NCBI GenBank assembly: GCA_026929865.2
Contig: CM049410.1
Coordinates: 20,430,001-20,494,000, forward strand
Direction of reading: 5' to 3'
Source of the DNA: Hyperoplus lanceolatus
Lineage: Eukaryota > Chordata > Actinopteri > Uranoscopiformes > Ammodytidae
DNA: 64,000 nt
Shown here in pieces: positions 36,612 through 48,492 of this stretch; positions within the stretch are counted from its first letter, which is position 1; each line of letters begins with the position of its first letter. Position numbers and translations under genes: made by a program. The notes beneath the pieces are model-generated. The model worked only from the letters and a program-made list of their open reading frames with translations, made no database searches and was not told the origin of the DNA.

Positions 36612-37194
36612 GCCTTTTCCTAGCCTGGGAATCCAGACCTGCCGCTAGGCACTGGCAAATTAAATATGCTGCGCCTGTTGGTCTGGACACTCTCCATTGA
36701 AGCTAATTTAACATGTCAAGAAATCCTGAGCTACCAATCACATTGTTCTTTCTGATATGGGCGGGCCAGAGCCCTGTATGCTGCTCTGGGGCGGACGTAA
36801 CCAGATGACGACAGTGCGCCGCCGAAGCCGTGATAGTAAACAGAGATGGCTGTGGGTATGTTGTTCGAGTTTTAGACGGCTTTCGCCTCGACACTTAGCG
36901 AGTTGGAAGACAGCACTCAAATATTGTATTAGCAAGTAGGAGGAATGTTATGTTTTGCTGACCAACCACGGCAAACGTTTAATTTAACAGTTAACCCGCT
37001 GTTCGCTAAACGAACGGGGCTTAATATGTCACCTTGTTCATTTCTCTGATTGGTCGTAAAGCTATCCAATTGCGTGCAGTGGCATTTGAAATGCACGCGT
37101 AGGTGCCGACCCTTGAGTTGGAAAGGTTTATTGATCGTGGCCAGACCCTCTCTCATTCTAGATATGGGTCTGGATTTCCAGGCTAGCCTTCTCC
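36612..37194. mobile_element. TIR element with TAGCCTGG ends
   Basis: TAGCCTGGGAATCCAGACC at 36621 is mirrored by GGGTCTGGATTTCCAGGCTA ending at 37185. Flanks GCCTTTTCC (36612-36620) and GCCTTCTCC (37186-37194) differ at one base and look like an 8-9 bp target duplication, fitting hAT or Mutator-like elements. The 565-bp interior has no transposase, so it is non-autonomous. Confidence 0.8.
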
Positions 37195-37352
37195 TTCACT
37201 GAGATATTTTTTGCGAGGGATAATTTATGTAGCAAAGTTTTGATCTCTTTATTTTGTGGCATGCTGCTGAGATCCATATCACATATTTTCAGCAAAACAC
37301 AAGTGTATTTGTTACCACGTGAACAATGTTTAGTATAATGAGGAAAATATTG

Positions 37353-37651
37353 AAAAGGTATTCTCTTCCATAAATCCAAATAAAAGCCATGGACCTGACA
37401 ATATATGTGGTAGACTGGTTAAGTTGTGTTCTAGAGAACTTAGTCCAATATTTCATTACATCTTCAATAAATCCCTTCAAAATCAGCATGTCCCAAAATG
37501 TTGGAAAGATGCGGTAGCCGTTCCAGTTCCCAAGACAAGCCGCCCCAAAAATCTGAATGATTTTAGACCTATTGCTCTGACATCTATTGTCATGAAAGCT
37601 TTTGAAATATTAGTGAGAAATGAAATTTTAAAGAAAACACAGTCACTCTGA
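37353..37651 (+). pseudogene. LINE reverse transcriptase, N-terminal fragment
   Basis: A frame open from about 37353 that encodes NPNKSHGPDN, then a helix and KDAVAVPVPKT followed by NDFRPIALTS (RT motifs 1-2), and ends at TGA 37649-37651. The next frame begins at once but in a different phase. Family members have about 20 or more extra residues at this junction, so a small deletion with frameshift broke the gene. Confidence 0.75.
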
Positions 37652-38652
37652 TGAACTTGCTTTTTAAACACCTGGAAGGTAAAGGAACACATGCTCAGCT
37701 TTTATTTATAGATTTCTCTTCTGCTTTTAATACAATTCAACCCCACATCTTAACAGAAAGACTTTTAGAGCAATTTGATTTGAATAGAAATCTTGTTGGC
37801 TGGGTTTTAGACTTTTTAACCAATAGGACACAAAGAGTGCGAGTCAATGGAGTACTGTCTGACCAGATCTGCTCCTCCACTGGCTCCCCTCAGGGCTGTG
37901 TTCTGTCCCCTCTCCTGTTCATCCTTTACACAAACATGTGCCGCAGCAACAGGGAAGACAGATTTATTTTAAAGTATGCAGATGATTCTGTCATTGTAAG
38001 CCTGCTACAAGGGGATGAAACAGGCCATGGCCCAGTCTCTCAGGATTTTGTAGACTGGTGTGATAGGTCCTTTCTACATATGAACATTTTAAAAACAAAA
38101 GACATGCACATAGATTTCCGGAAACTCCCCAGTGCTAAGGAACTCACCAGCATAAAGGGTCAGACTGTTGAGTGTGTAGACAACTATAAATACCTTGGGA
38201 CCATCATCGACAATAAGCTAAACTTTGAGACAAACTGTGAAGCTGTGTACAAAAAGGGGAATCAGCGTTTATATTGTCTGAGGAAACTCTCCTCATTTCA
38301 CATTGACAGTAAAATGCTAACCATGTTCTACCGCTGCTTCATTGAATCTGTCATATCCTTTAGCCTGGTGTCTTGGTTCAGTAACCTATCCCTAAAAAAT
38401 AAGAATTCCCTGAACCAAATTGTAAGGTGGGCTAGTAGGCTGATTGGAGAGCCACAGCTGAACCCAGAATCCCTGCATGCAAGGCAGCTACAGAGACTAG
38501 CTGGGTCTATCTTAGAAGATGGATCCCACCCACTATATGGTGAATTTCAACTTCTCCCATCAGGCCGAAGGTACAAAATGCCTGCCTGCAAAACAAAAAG
38601 ATACAGAGGCAGTTTTGTTCCCTCAGCTGTCAAAACATTAAATATTAAGTAA
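37651..38652 (+). pseudogene. LINE reverse transcriptase, palm to C-terminus
   Basis: A 333-residue frame with motif A FIDFSSAF (Asp21), motif B STGSPQGCVLSPL (76-88), motif C YADD (109-112) and the downstream KYLGT and LLPSGRRYKMP blocks of vertebrate non-LTR elements. Polymerase catalytic residues are intact, but the N-terminal RT motifs are split off by a stop and frameshift at 37649 and the endonuclease is absent. It would copy LINE RNA in a full-length relative; here it is a dead copy. The ATG at 37651 overlaps the previous stop and is probably not a real start. Confidence 0.8.
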
Positions 38653-38944
38653 TTAAGCTACACACTAACTTATTAAATGGACTGTATGGCCTTCTTCATC
38701 TATTTATTTACTTATTTATTCTGACCTTGTTTTTTGTATCTGCCATGATGGCTTGTATTCAGTATTTATCTTTTGATAGTAATACCTTTTTGTATGCTTT
38801 TATCCCATGTTCCTATGTCTGGAGCACTGTTGTCACTTTTATGTCACTGTCTGTCGATGTTGTTAATGTTGTCTGTGTGTGTAAGCAGCCAATTCTTTTT
38901 AACTGCAACCAAATCTACCCTCGGGTACAAATAAAGTTACCTTA

Positions 38945-39743
38945 AACCTATGCTAAATAAAACAATGGAAAACTGGATTTTTTAAAATTCTAACATTAGT
39001 TAAGTTAAACAGAGAAAGTTAAAGGCTAGAGAACATTGGGCAATGAGCAACATATGCATATTTATTGCAATTTCTGCTCATTTCTTTTGGTGTATCTTCA
39101 ACAAGGTGAACTAGATGATTATTGGTTATGGTTATTCTATTAACAAAGGCATTAAAAGTTCCCAAAACAGGTTTCCACTGTTGGAAGGTCATTTTAATAA
39201 AGCCAAGTGTAAGTTAAATCAGAAAAAAATACCTTTTCTTTCTCATTCTTATTGTATTTGATATTTGTTCTGTCTGTTACTCTGTCTGTTCCTGTTTCCA
39301 ACTCATTTAGCTGAATGACTCTGTTCACTCTTTCAGCTAGATCAATCAGATGTAGCAGTGACCTTGACCATTGTCAATGAATGGTATTATTCTTTAAGTA
39401 TCTCTTTGAACAAGTTTTTACTGATTGAACTGATGTTATCCTTGGATGGGTCTCTTGTTTTGCATAAACCTTTTTTTCCTATATGTGTTTTATTGCTTCT
39501 TGTTGTAGTAGTGAAGCCCTCCATGATAGTATAACATAAAATACAATTCCTGCAGAAAAGAAAGATTATTTTGACTCATTTATACTATTTTGTTACTGCA
39601 TGCAGCCTATGAGACACTTAATTTTAGATCATATACTGCATGGAGAAATACAACTTGAGGTCAGCTGGGGTGACAGCTGCACATACCTTACCCACGCAAA
39701 TCTAATATCTTGAAACATAAAGAGTACTTTCAAGTCCAATACC
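38945..39743. other. Intergenic, no gene recognised
   Basis: AT-rich; nothing supported. Confidence 0.4.
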
Positions 39744-42390
39744 ATATGCCTCGTTTCCACCGAGTAGAGCGGGTCGGATCGGAGCGGTTCGGTCCGGGTA
39801 GTTTGGCTTTTCATTTGCCAAAAGTTGGGTAGGGTACGGTTTAAGCGCACCTAACCGCTCTGAGCCGCTCCAAATCTCAGTACTCCTCCGTAGGGGTACT
39901 AGCCGCCTGAAAGGGTGCCAAAAATGCGGAGCTACACACTGCCGTCATTTGATTGGTCGAAATAATCATTTCCGCCATGTGTAGTCACCTCGGCAATAGT
40001 CTTGTGTTTTGGCGAAAATGTGAGCACAGCACTGTTTATTGTGTGGTGTTTTTCCTCGTCAATAAATGAATCAGTTGGCTACACTGTGTCCCACTGCGTA
40101 GCTGCCGCAGCCAGCACTGTTCGCTCACTGTCTCTATGAGTTGCACCGAGCCGTCTCTGTGTGTTTACGCCATAGCCTAGATAGTAGTAAATTTTTTATT
40201 TATTTATCCTTTACTTAACCAGATTAGTCTCATTGAGATTAAAATCTATTTTACAAGAGAGACCTGAGGGGTATACTACGAAGCGAGATTAAGGGCTGAG
40301 CGATGTCTGTTGAGTCTAAAGCGGTCTAAAGCCAGAGTTTTCAGTATCACGAAAGGTGGCTCTCTTTTTACCTGGCTAGATCACCGTGGTAACAGAGGCT
40401 GCACGGCTAACCTGCCCAGACCAGTTTTTATTTCAGAGTTTGAGCTTAAATTCGGCTCTTATAGCGCTGCCCTTTAAGGAAACTACACATTTTGAAATCC
40501 CGCGGACCTGACTATATTGTCTGAGCGATATATTCTCACTGAGGAAACTCGTTAAATAACGAAACTTATTGATCAGTAAGCTAATGAACAAAACGAAGCC
40601 GTGACATAAGGCTTACAGCAGAGTGAACTGTAACATCGCGCTGGGGCTTTTTGTCTCATGCATACAGTTATTGATGCAGAAAATGTTAAATAGCCTAGAC
40701 CTACTGTATGCAGCGCCACTCTATGCTCTCACCTCAAGTGGTTTTACCTGGCGATCTACACACACTGGCTCTTAATAAAGCGTTCTATAAAATCACAGTT
40801 TGCAACATTATTTCACTGTAGGCTTCTTTCTTTTCATCAGTAGCGAATACAGTTGGGACGTGACAGCTGTCACAGTTCGGACATCGCTGCAGACTTGCAG
40901 GTTAAGCTTCTCACAGTAGATCCATATTTGTCCGAAAAATACAGACTACATGTTTTTTAATGTAGGCCTATTGGTATTTGTAAGATTCAAATAAAAGGCT
41001 AATAGTCTAAATCAAAATTGTATTCATTATGATTTGGCCCAAAATTAAAGTGATTTTCCATAGGCTATTCATTTGGGGACAGTGTCAGACTTAAATTATA
41101 TTCTTAAGTGTGGGGCTATAGTCGTAGTGCTATAAATATAGCAAAGTAGCCTATATATATATTGGGCTAAATGGTATAGTGTTCAAATCCAAGTTCAACG
41201 TTTAATTGTTTTATAATGTCACGTTACGCACTGCGAGAACGATCGCCAAGATAAATAAATAATTTCCATGCTGGCAGCATTCCACTCTCCTTATTTGCAG
41301 TAAGAGTTTTTTTCGGCTCTCTGTTTTCTGCTGTAATAATTCAGACTGACAAACTCTTCCTATTGAATGAAGTTGGCGACACACTTTTGTTTTACTCAGC
41401 TGCTCACAATCAGTCCGTTTGTGTAAAGTTAGCGGCACAAGATCAGTCCATTTTGTGCGGATGCAGAGTCAAATGACGGGTCGAACGCCCCCTTTCATGG
41501 GGACGCGCACAGAGCCTGAAGCCGAAACCCTCGTTCAACATAAAGCCGGGAACACACCGCATTGGCCGCCTGCGGCGGTTGGCCGCGTGAATGCAGGAGG
41601 TTCGCCGCTTGGTCATATTGGGCCATGTTCACCGCAGTCGCCGCCGCGGCCAACCGCCGCCTCAAGCTGGGAATGCAGGAGGTTCGCCGCTTGGTCATAT
41701 TGGGCCATGTTCACCGCAGTCGCCGCCACGGCCAACCGCCACCTCATCGTAGGCGGCGGTTGGCCGCGTGACCGCAGGAGGCTCGCCGCTTGATCATATT
41801 GGGCCATATATTCCTGACGCCGACGCCGAGATCAGACCCGTCACACTTACGGTGCAACAACAACAATAACATGGTCCAGCTGTGCCAAAAAATACAGATG
41901 TAGGTTCACTGTGTAACCAGCGGCAGTCTTGTCACAAATATCATTAAAACAGCATGAACACGCACCCCGATCGCAAATACACATTAACAGCAATTCAGCA
42001 ACATACTAAACACATTAACACCAGCAGTGTGTGCTCAGCGGCACAAATAAAGGCAGACATCAGCCTACCTGAAAGTGAAAGTGTGCCGGCTGACGGAGGA
42101 CAACACCGGTGCTTCGCTGTACTAGCCTATATGGAATTCCACACTGACACCGCCGTCAAGTTTGGGTTCATATTATCCTCAGGAGCAGCACACAGCTGAG
42201 TGAGTTTCACTATGCTAACCGGCGCTACCTTGGCTAAAGTACAACAAACAGCTAAACAGATGCAAAATACACATATTTGCAGAATGTATTGGAAGCCCAA
42301 TGTCCTCACTCCACACGCCCACCTCGTCTTGCAGACCACCGCCACCGGGCAATCTCAACGCTGATTGGCTGTGGAGGCGCGGCGCCCGGC

Positions 42391-42436
42391 GGCGCTGCAG
42401 AAAAAGATGAACATTTTCATCTTTTTCTGCGGCGCC
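42391..42436. repeat. 46-nt hairpin, copy 1
   Basis: GCAGAAAAAGATGAA (42397-42411) pairs perfectly with TTCATCTTTTTCTGC (42416-42430) across a 4-nt loop; flanking GGCGCT/GGCGCC extends it. Confidence 0.9.
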
Positions 42437-43314
42437 GTGTTCGCCGCACAAGCCTTCGATTCACGCTCCTTCGATGACACAATTTCTATGCGCCGCTAAT
42501 GGCCGCGCTCCCGATTCACGCGCCTCTCATGAGGCGCGGCCACGCGCCGCGCAAGCCCCCGCCGCCAGCCGCTGGATGCCGATTATTGGGTGGACGCGCG
42601 GCCACGCGCTAGTACATTGACTTTGTATGTAATCTCGCCGCGCGGCCAGTGCGGTGTGTTCCCAGCTTCATCGTAGGCAGCGGTTGGCCGCGTGACAGCA
42701 GGAGGCTCGCCGCCTGATCATATTGGGCCATATATTCCTGACGCCGACGCCGAGATCAGACCCGTCACACTTACGGTGCAACAACAACAACAACATGGTC
42801 CAGCTGTGCCAAAACATACAGATGTAGGTTCACTGTGTAACCAGCGGCAGTCTTGTCACAAATATCATTAAAACAGCCTGAACACGCACCCCGATCGCAA
42901 ACACACATTAACAGCAATTCAGCAACATACTAAACACATTAACACCAGCAGTGTGTGCTCAGCTGCACAAATAAAGGCAGACATCAGCCTACCTGAAAGT
43001 GAAAGTGTGCCGGCTGACGGAGGACAACACCGGTGCTTCGCTGTACTATATGGAATTCCACACGGACACTGCCATCAACTTTGGGTTCATATTATCCTCA
43101 GGAGCAGCACACAGCTGGGTGAGTTTCACTATGCTAACCGGCGCTACCTTGGCTAAAGTACAACCAACAGCTAAACAGATGCAAAATAGCCTACACATAT
43201 TTGCAGAATGTATTGGAAGCCCGATGTCCTCACTCCACACGCCCACCTCGTCTTGCAGACCACCGCCACCGGGCAATCTCAACGCTGATTGGCTGTGGAG
43301 GCGCGGTGCCCGGC

Positions 43315-43360
43315 GGCGCTGCAGAAAAAGATGAAAAATTTCATCTTTTTCTGCGGCGCC
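43315..43360. repeat. 46-nt hairpin, copy 2
   Basis: Same arms as copy 1 (43321-43335 and 43340-43354); the loop differs (AAAT instead of CATT) while the stem is unchanged. Confidence 0.9.
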
Positions 43361-44460
43361 GTGCTCGCCGCACAAGCCTTCGATTCACGCTCCTTCGATG
43401 ACACAATTTCTATGCGCCGCTAATGGCCGCGCTCCCGATTCACGCGCCTCTCATGAGGCGCGGCCACGCGCCGCACAAGCCCCCGCCGCCGGCCGCTGGA
43501 CGCCGATTATTGGGTGGACGCGCGGCCACGCACTAGTACATTGACTTTGTATGTAATCTCGCCGCGCGGCCAGTGCGGTGTGTTCCCAGCTTAAGAGGTT
43601 GATAACTTCCTTCGTGATACCGGTTAGCACTGAGCGAGGGTATGTGTTATGTTGAACCAGATCAAAAAAAGAGAGCCGGGCTCTGTTGAGTTTGTTTCGT
43701 AGTATAGGCCTACCCCTCTGGCCAAGATGGACAGCAGAACACAGTTAGCCTACACATAAAACACAATACAAAATACAAGTTTGATATTAAGTACAGTTGT
43801 AAAACATAAAAATAAGATTCTTAACTAAAAACATTCACAATTTCCGATGGAGTCCAACTTCACAACAACACGGGGGGAATAAATAAAAAAGCGTCTGGTT
43901 TGACCGAGCAAAAACGAGAGACCGCTGGCTTGACCACAGCTGGTCGAAATAATTATTTCCGCCTTGTGTAGTCACCTCGGCTAGAGTGAAGAGAGTCAGT
44001 GTGTTTTGGTGAAAATGTGAGCGTGGCACTGTTTATTGTGTGGTGTTTTCCTCGTCATTAAATTAATCAGTTGGCTACACTGCGTCCCACTGCTACGATG
44101 TCACGAAGCTGCCGCAGCCAGCGCTGTTCGCTCACTGTCTCTATCAGTTGCACCGAGCCGTCTCTGTGCTCTCAACAACATGGGGGAATAAATAAAGAAG
44201 CGGCTGGTTTGACCATGCAAAAACAAGAGACCGCTGGCTTGACCACAGTTGTTCCACAGCCCGATAGTTTGACCCACATTCTGGCGGCGGCTATCGCAGT
44301 CCAGCCTAAACCCCGCCCCACCAGTAAGGGTAGGGTCATAAACCCCGCCCTGTAAGGGTAGGGTCGGCGGTGGAAACAACACCGAATTTCTTAAAAGTGA
44401 GCTGTCCCGCTCTGAGCCGCTCCGACCCGACCCGCTCTACTCGGTGGAAACGAGGCAATA

Positions 44461-45383
44461 GCAACACGTCTGCTTCTGCTCACCTGTTCTACCCACACAT
44501 GACTCCGTCCATGTAACAGTAATTCTTCCTTTGATGTAAATATGAAAACATCTCATGATGACTCATGACATTTTAAAAAGAGATAATAATGTGGAAAAGA
44601 ATTGCAAATAATAAGAAAGGTGCTATTCTGATTGTTCTATTTATCATTTTACTTACCATATATTGGCAGCCATTTATTTTTTATCAACATGCTAGCAGCT
44701 AGAACCATTGACTCAAGTCCTTTTGTGAATGGAATTCGGGCAGATCGGAAAATAGGGGAGAACAGATTAATTGAGTTTGGATGTGTTTTGAATTAAACTG
44801 TAAACACAAAATGATTGTTCAAAAATCAAGAAAACTGTCAAGAGACATCAAAATAGGTAGAGTAGGAACTTTCATAATTTCTCACTGATTTCTTATGACA
44901 AGAAAGTGTTTATTTATGCAAACAGGTTTTATCAAAGGGCCAAAAGCAGGGTAATATCTGTTGACTACAAATAAATAAGTTAAGTAAAATGTTATAAAAA
45001 ATCTCTAATTACAGTAATTGTTAAAAAGCTCTGGGACCTGAACTCACTTTCAGCTGGAGTAAAGTTTTTTTTTTCCCTGTGATGAACTGTCGTAAAAATG
45101 AGTTACAGAAGTTGTTGGCATTGCCTCAGGTGATTCTCAAGCCATTTTGTTGGAGGTACTCAGAAGAGATTTTTAATAGGTTATATTGTCAGCATTTTGT
45201 ACTGTAACAGTAATGCTGAACACTGACTTTATTGTGATGGGAATTGACAACCCTCTTAGCAAACAAAATATTGATCATTTAAATTATGCATACGCAGTAT
45301 GATTTATATACGTACAATACCGACTTCTTTATATGAGTTATTCCTACAGTATCTGCACGTGACGAATACAGTTTACGTTGTGG
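44461..45383. other. Intergenic, no gene recognised
   Basis: AT-rich, nothing supported. Confidence 0.4.
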
Positions 45384-45744
45384 TTAAAGCTATAGTGCGT
45401 AGCTTCTGTCGCCCCCATGAGGAATTCTGAGTAATTGCAACAACACTGTCAATGCATCTGTGTGGATGTATGGATTTTATTCCTTCTGTTGTATGTCCAA
45501 GTTTTTTCTTAGAATCAACAACTGAAACTTTTCTTGGGCGCTTCTTGGGATTTTTCTGAGCTTGTGCACCAGTGTAGGGGGTGGGGGGTGGGGTGCAACA
45601 CCAGTTTGTAAACGCTGCCATACTGAGACATCCAGAGTGTTTCGTGGAGCTGATAGGCTAAATCAACTTTTGGTCAACTCATTTGGAAATAGCTTGAAAA
45701 TAACCAACATTTATTTATATGAAAAAGTTATGCAATAGCTTTAA
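45384..45744. mobile_element. TTAA-flanked MITE (TTAAAGCTATAGTGCG)
   Basis: TTAAAGCTATAGTGCGTAGC at the left is mirrored by TTAAAGCTATTGCATAAC (reverse complement of the right end, 45727-45744). The inner part has TCTGTCGCCCCCATGAGGAA, a very common teleost MITE sequence. No coding capacity; the minus frame at 45373-45621 is a shadow. Confidence 0.75.
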
Positions 45745-46980
45745 TGTAGGCAACTAAAAAGTTAAAGCAACATCTTGAAGCAGTTACACATCTATCCTCT
45801 GCCTTTAATATCCCTCATTTTCCTCACACTATGTCATCTAATGTGAAACAGCAGGAGACTGGCTGAGGTATTTTACTTCTTCACATTGCAGATAGAATAC
45901 CATTTTTTGTATCTTCTTGCACAGCACATTTTCAATAATAACTTGTCAAATAGAAACTTCAAATCCACTCCCCCATCATCCATCCTTACTTGTAGCAAAC
46001 CTAAGGTAATTCTGTTAACACTTATTAAACAGTGGTATACTGAGGTAAATATTGTAGGGTTTAGATTTTTCTTTCAACGGTTTTTTTATTAAGTGTCAGT
46101 TGCAAAGAAATTGCAGCACAATGGGTTACAACATTTTTTCCCCATTTTTTACCCTGAACACACCCCACCCACATCCCACCCTCACACCCAACCACACACA
46201 ATCCTGCCCTAAGAAGTTAGAACACAAAATAATACAAACCATTAGAAATGGCAGAAACGAAATACACACTCCAAGAAACGAAAACAAACAACCAACATGA
46301 AACAAAAAACATAAAGAAATAAAATTGAATTAAATAAAAGAGGGGAGGGGGTAGCTACTCTTCTATTGTTGTTGTTGATTTTTTTAAATAATTTAGGAAG
46401 GGGCGCCAAATTCTGTCAAATTTATTCTCGGATCCCTGGGTAGTATAACGTATTTTCTCTAAATTCATACATTTAGAATTTTAATTAATCAGCTCTTGTC
46501 GTGTTGAAAAGTGTCCACATAATGACAGAGGACAGCCTGATGGCTTTTCTCTGGTCTTCTCTTTATGGCTAGAGGGCTATTGATTTAAATTATTTCATAG
46601 CATTATTGCCTAAAGTGAAATCTTAACCAATTCCCTTTAGCAGAATACTGTGGCGGTCTTCATTTGAATAATTTAATAACAAAAATGCCTTTCAGTAGAA
46701 AGTAAATTAGAATGTGCAAAGGATACCACCAAGGGGGAGATAAGAACAGGCGAAGTCAAACACAATGTTCCTGTTCAGTGAACACATTCAACTGGCAGAT
46801 TTTTTGATGAGCCCTGGACACTGGGAACGCTCGAGGAAACATAGCCTTGAACATTTGAGCCTTTGCTGGAAGTCTTTTCAAAAACAGATTGTAAACCAAA
46901 GTAAACACCACGGAGACCCACAGAGGTAAGCACTTCCTTAACCTCATCAGCCAATACCCTTTCACTGTTTATTCTGCCAA
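45745..46980. other. Intergenic, possible retroposon debris
   Basis: 46070-46450 is C/A-rich then G-rich (GGGGAGGGGGTAGC, then GGGGCGCCAAATTCTGTCAA) and resembles an antisense LINE end, but I cannot assign it. The rest shows nothing. Confidence 0.3.
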
Positions 46981-47014
46981 ACACACACACACACCTACAC
47001 ACACCTACACACAC

Positions 47015-47091
<77 letters not shown>
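46981..47091. repeat. (CA)n microsatellite
   Basis: CA repeat with three CACCTA interruptions at its left end. Confidence 0.97.
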
Positions 47092-47884
47092 AGAAACAAA
47101 CAGTGTCCCATTGATTCTGATGCCTTTGTGAATGATGACAGACAGTGCACTCCCTTTCTGAATTGCTCCTGCCATGTCATTCATTAAGTGGAGCGCCAAA
47201 GGAGAATTTAAAATCAGGATGGTGGGTAGCTTGATTTGTTGAGTAACAAAACCAGTGTCGTAAAGGATTATTTTCCTATAGGTTTGGACTTATTATATGT
47301 ATGAAAATATGCCATGCCTTCTGTGGCCTTCATGCTTTATTGTCCTTTATTTATATATTTTACTGTTGCACATAAAACATTGACCACTGGAGGTGAAGGT
47401 TAAAAGGGACATATGGTTTACAATTGTTTTTCTTTTTTTTTGTGCATCAATCACCAACCTACACACCTAACATTTTTATTCTGATGTAGGAAACAAAAGA
47501 AAATCCTGTATTGCACCTTCTAACAAATGCAACTAATTTGTTATGGTAACAATATCGGTATCCTACAACTAGTGTGCAACAAGCAAAGTCAGTTTTTTAG
47601 TCTAGACCGGTGTTTGACACAGAAGGTTTAACAGTAGCAAGATACAGGGATGAGGGTGTGAAGTAAGAAGGACATTATATGTATATGGATATATATACTG
47701 ATTGTATAGATATGTATGTAGATATGGATACATTGATTGTTTATAATTATAAATATAGATATATGCATTGTATAAATATATAAAATATAAAAAATGTTAT
47801 AAGTATATTAAGTTGTATGTATGTATGTATAGTTCGTAAATGGCAAATATAGTATCGCCAATTGTACAGAGAATATATGAATTA
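47092..47884. other. Intergenic, no gene recognised
   Basis: AT-rich, with TATG/TATA-rich simple sequence around 47675-47830. Confidence 0.4.
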
Positions 47885-48150
47885 AGAGAAGCGAATATAA
47901 TAAATATTTTAATTTTTTTAATTTAATAAATATTTTTATTTTTTATTTTTCTACTATGGAAAAGGGGTAGGATTAAATAAGTGTATACTTCTTCCTGCTC
48001 CTTTTCAGGCATATCTCAGAAATACAGATAATTTGTTTTCTTTTATTCATTTATTTTTTTTGTTTGTTGTATTTCCATGCTTTTCATTTTGTTTTGTATC
48101 ACTGATATGTCTGAAATAAATTGAATCAAATCAAATCAAATCAAATACAA
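47885..48150 (+). repeat. Probable LINE 3' end
   Basis: GGGGTAGGATTAAATAAG, CTTCTTCCTGCTCCTTTTC, then GTCTGAAATAAATTGAATC and a tail of four AAATC units. This is the layout of a common fish LINE 3' end with a short simple-repeat tail. No coding part is present. Confidence 0.45.
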
Positions 48151-48492
48151 CCAGAACTTATGTCAGTTGTGTTCAGCCAAAATACCTGATCAAAAAATTA
48201 GAGCTACAACAATAAGTCAACTGATAAATTAATATGCAATGCTTTTGACTATTGAATAATTGTATTAGTTATCTTTAGGTCTAGCTGCTGGTAATCGTGA
48301 CATTAATACGTTATGAAAATAATTGTTACATGCAACCCTACTTACAATAACATATCCACTAATAACCACTACAGTATTATAAAAGTATGTTATGATCATG
48401 GTGAGGCACTCATAGCACTTGGTATAACATAAGATATAAGGAAATATCAGGGTCTTAGCCCACAGTGACTTAAATTGTAAAACATTACATTA
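48151..48492. other. Intergenic, no gene recognised
   Basis: Nothing supported in this stretch. Confidence 0.4.

Larger units (their letters stand above)
37300..38944 (+). mobile_element. 5'-truncated LINE (YADD-type, L2/CR1/jockey-like group)
   Basis: A non-LTR reverse transcriptase remnant followed by a ~290-bp 3' region ending CGGGTACAAATAAAGTTACC, the short A/T-rich tail common to fish LINEs. Coding similarity starts near 37353 and reads toward NPNKSHGPDN. There is no endonuclease domain, so the copy is 5' truncated. The exact 5' breakpoint is unclear and could lie anywhere from the TIR element end (37195) to about 37350. Confidence 0.8.
41745..43592. repeat. 924-bp tandem duplication
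   Basis: Copy 1 (41745-42668) and copy 2 (42669-43592) both begin CATCGTAGGC and end GTGTTCCCAGCTT. By eye they differ only at scattered bases and small indels. The junction places a full right terminal repeat next to an internal segment, so the copy arose without a left end. Confidence 0.85.
41541..43594. mobile_element. Harbinger-like GC-rich element, internally duplicated
   Basis: AGCCGGGAACACACCGCATT at 41544 is mirrored by AATGCGGTGTGTTCCC-like right end GTGCGGTGTGTTCCCAGCT ending at 43591; TAA flanks both sides (41541-41543, 43592-43594), as PIF/Harbinger elements produce. The interior is far more GC- and CpG-rich than the surroundings. It has two 924-bp tandem copies (41745-42668, 42669-43592) preceded by two ~75-bp tandem units (about 41590-41740). 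Frames in it are shadows of the GC-rich repeats. Confidence 0.7.
40264..43720. mobile_element. TIR element with AGGGGTATACTACGAA ends
   Basis: AGGGGTATACTACGAAGCGA at 40267 is mirrored by the reverse complement of TTTCGTAGTATAGGCCTACC ... CCCCT at 43717. CTG flanks both sides (40264-40266, 43718-43720), and removal restores the host repeat GAGACCTGGCCAAG. Inner sequence 40267-41540 and 43595-43717 is its own; the remainder is a nested GC-rich element. No transposase recognised. Confidence 0.75.
40188..43860 (-). repeat. Retroposon tail, split by a TIR element
   Basis: TTTATCCTTTACTTAACCAG ... GAGAGACCTG (to 40266) continues after the inserted element with GGCCAAGATGGACAGCAGAA (43719 on). It is the same repeat type as 15934-16035. 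The right limit near 43860 is approximate. Confidence 0.5.
39744..44460. mobile_element. Outer TIR element with TGCCTCGTTTCC ends
   Basis: TGCCTCGTTTCCACCGAGTA at 39747 is mirrored by the right end at 44457; the match continues through GAGCGGGTCGG. ATA lies on both sides (39744-39746, 44458-44460), a possible 3-bp duplication. Own sequence is 39747-40187 and about 43860-44457; the middle is later insertions. It holds direct repeats: about 210 bp at 39953-40165 recurs at 43944-44170, and 43863-43943 recurs at 44176-44250. No transposase seen. Confidence 0.75.

Noticed and set aside
41419..43401. Multiple Ala/Arg/Gly-rich frames on both strands
   Set aside because: They arise from high-GC tandem repeats in a nested mobile element and appear in overlapping frames on both strands.
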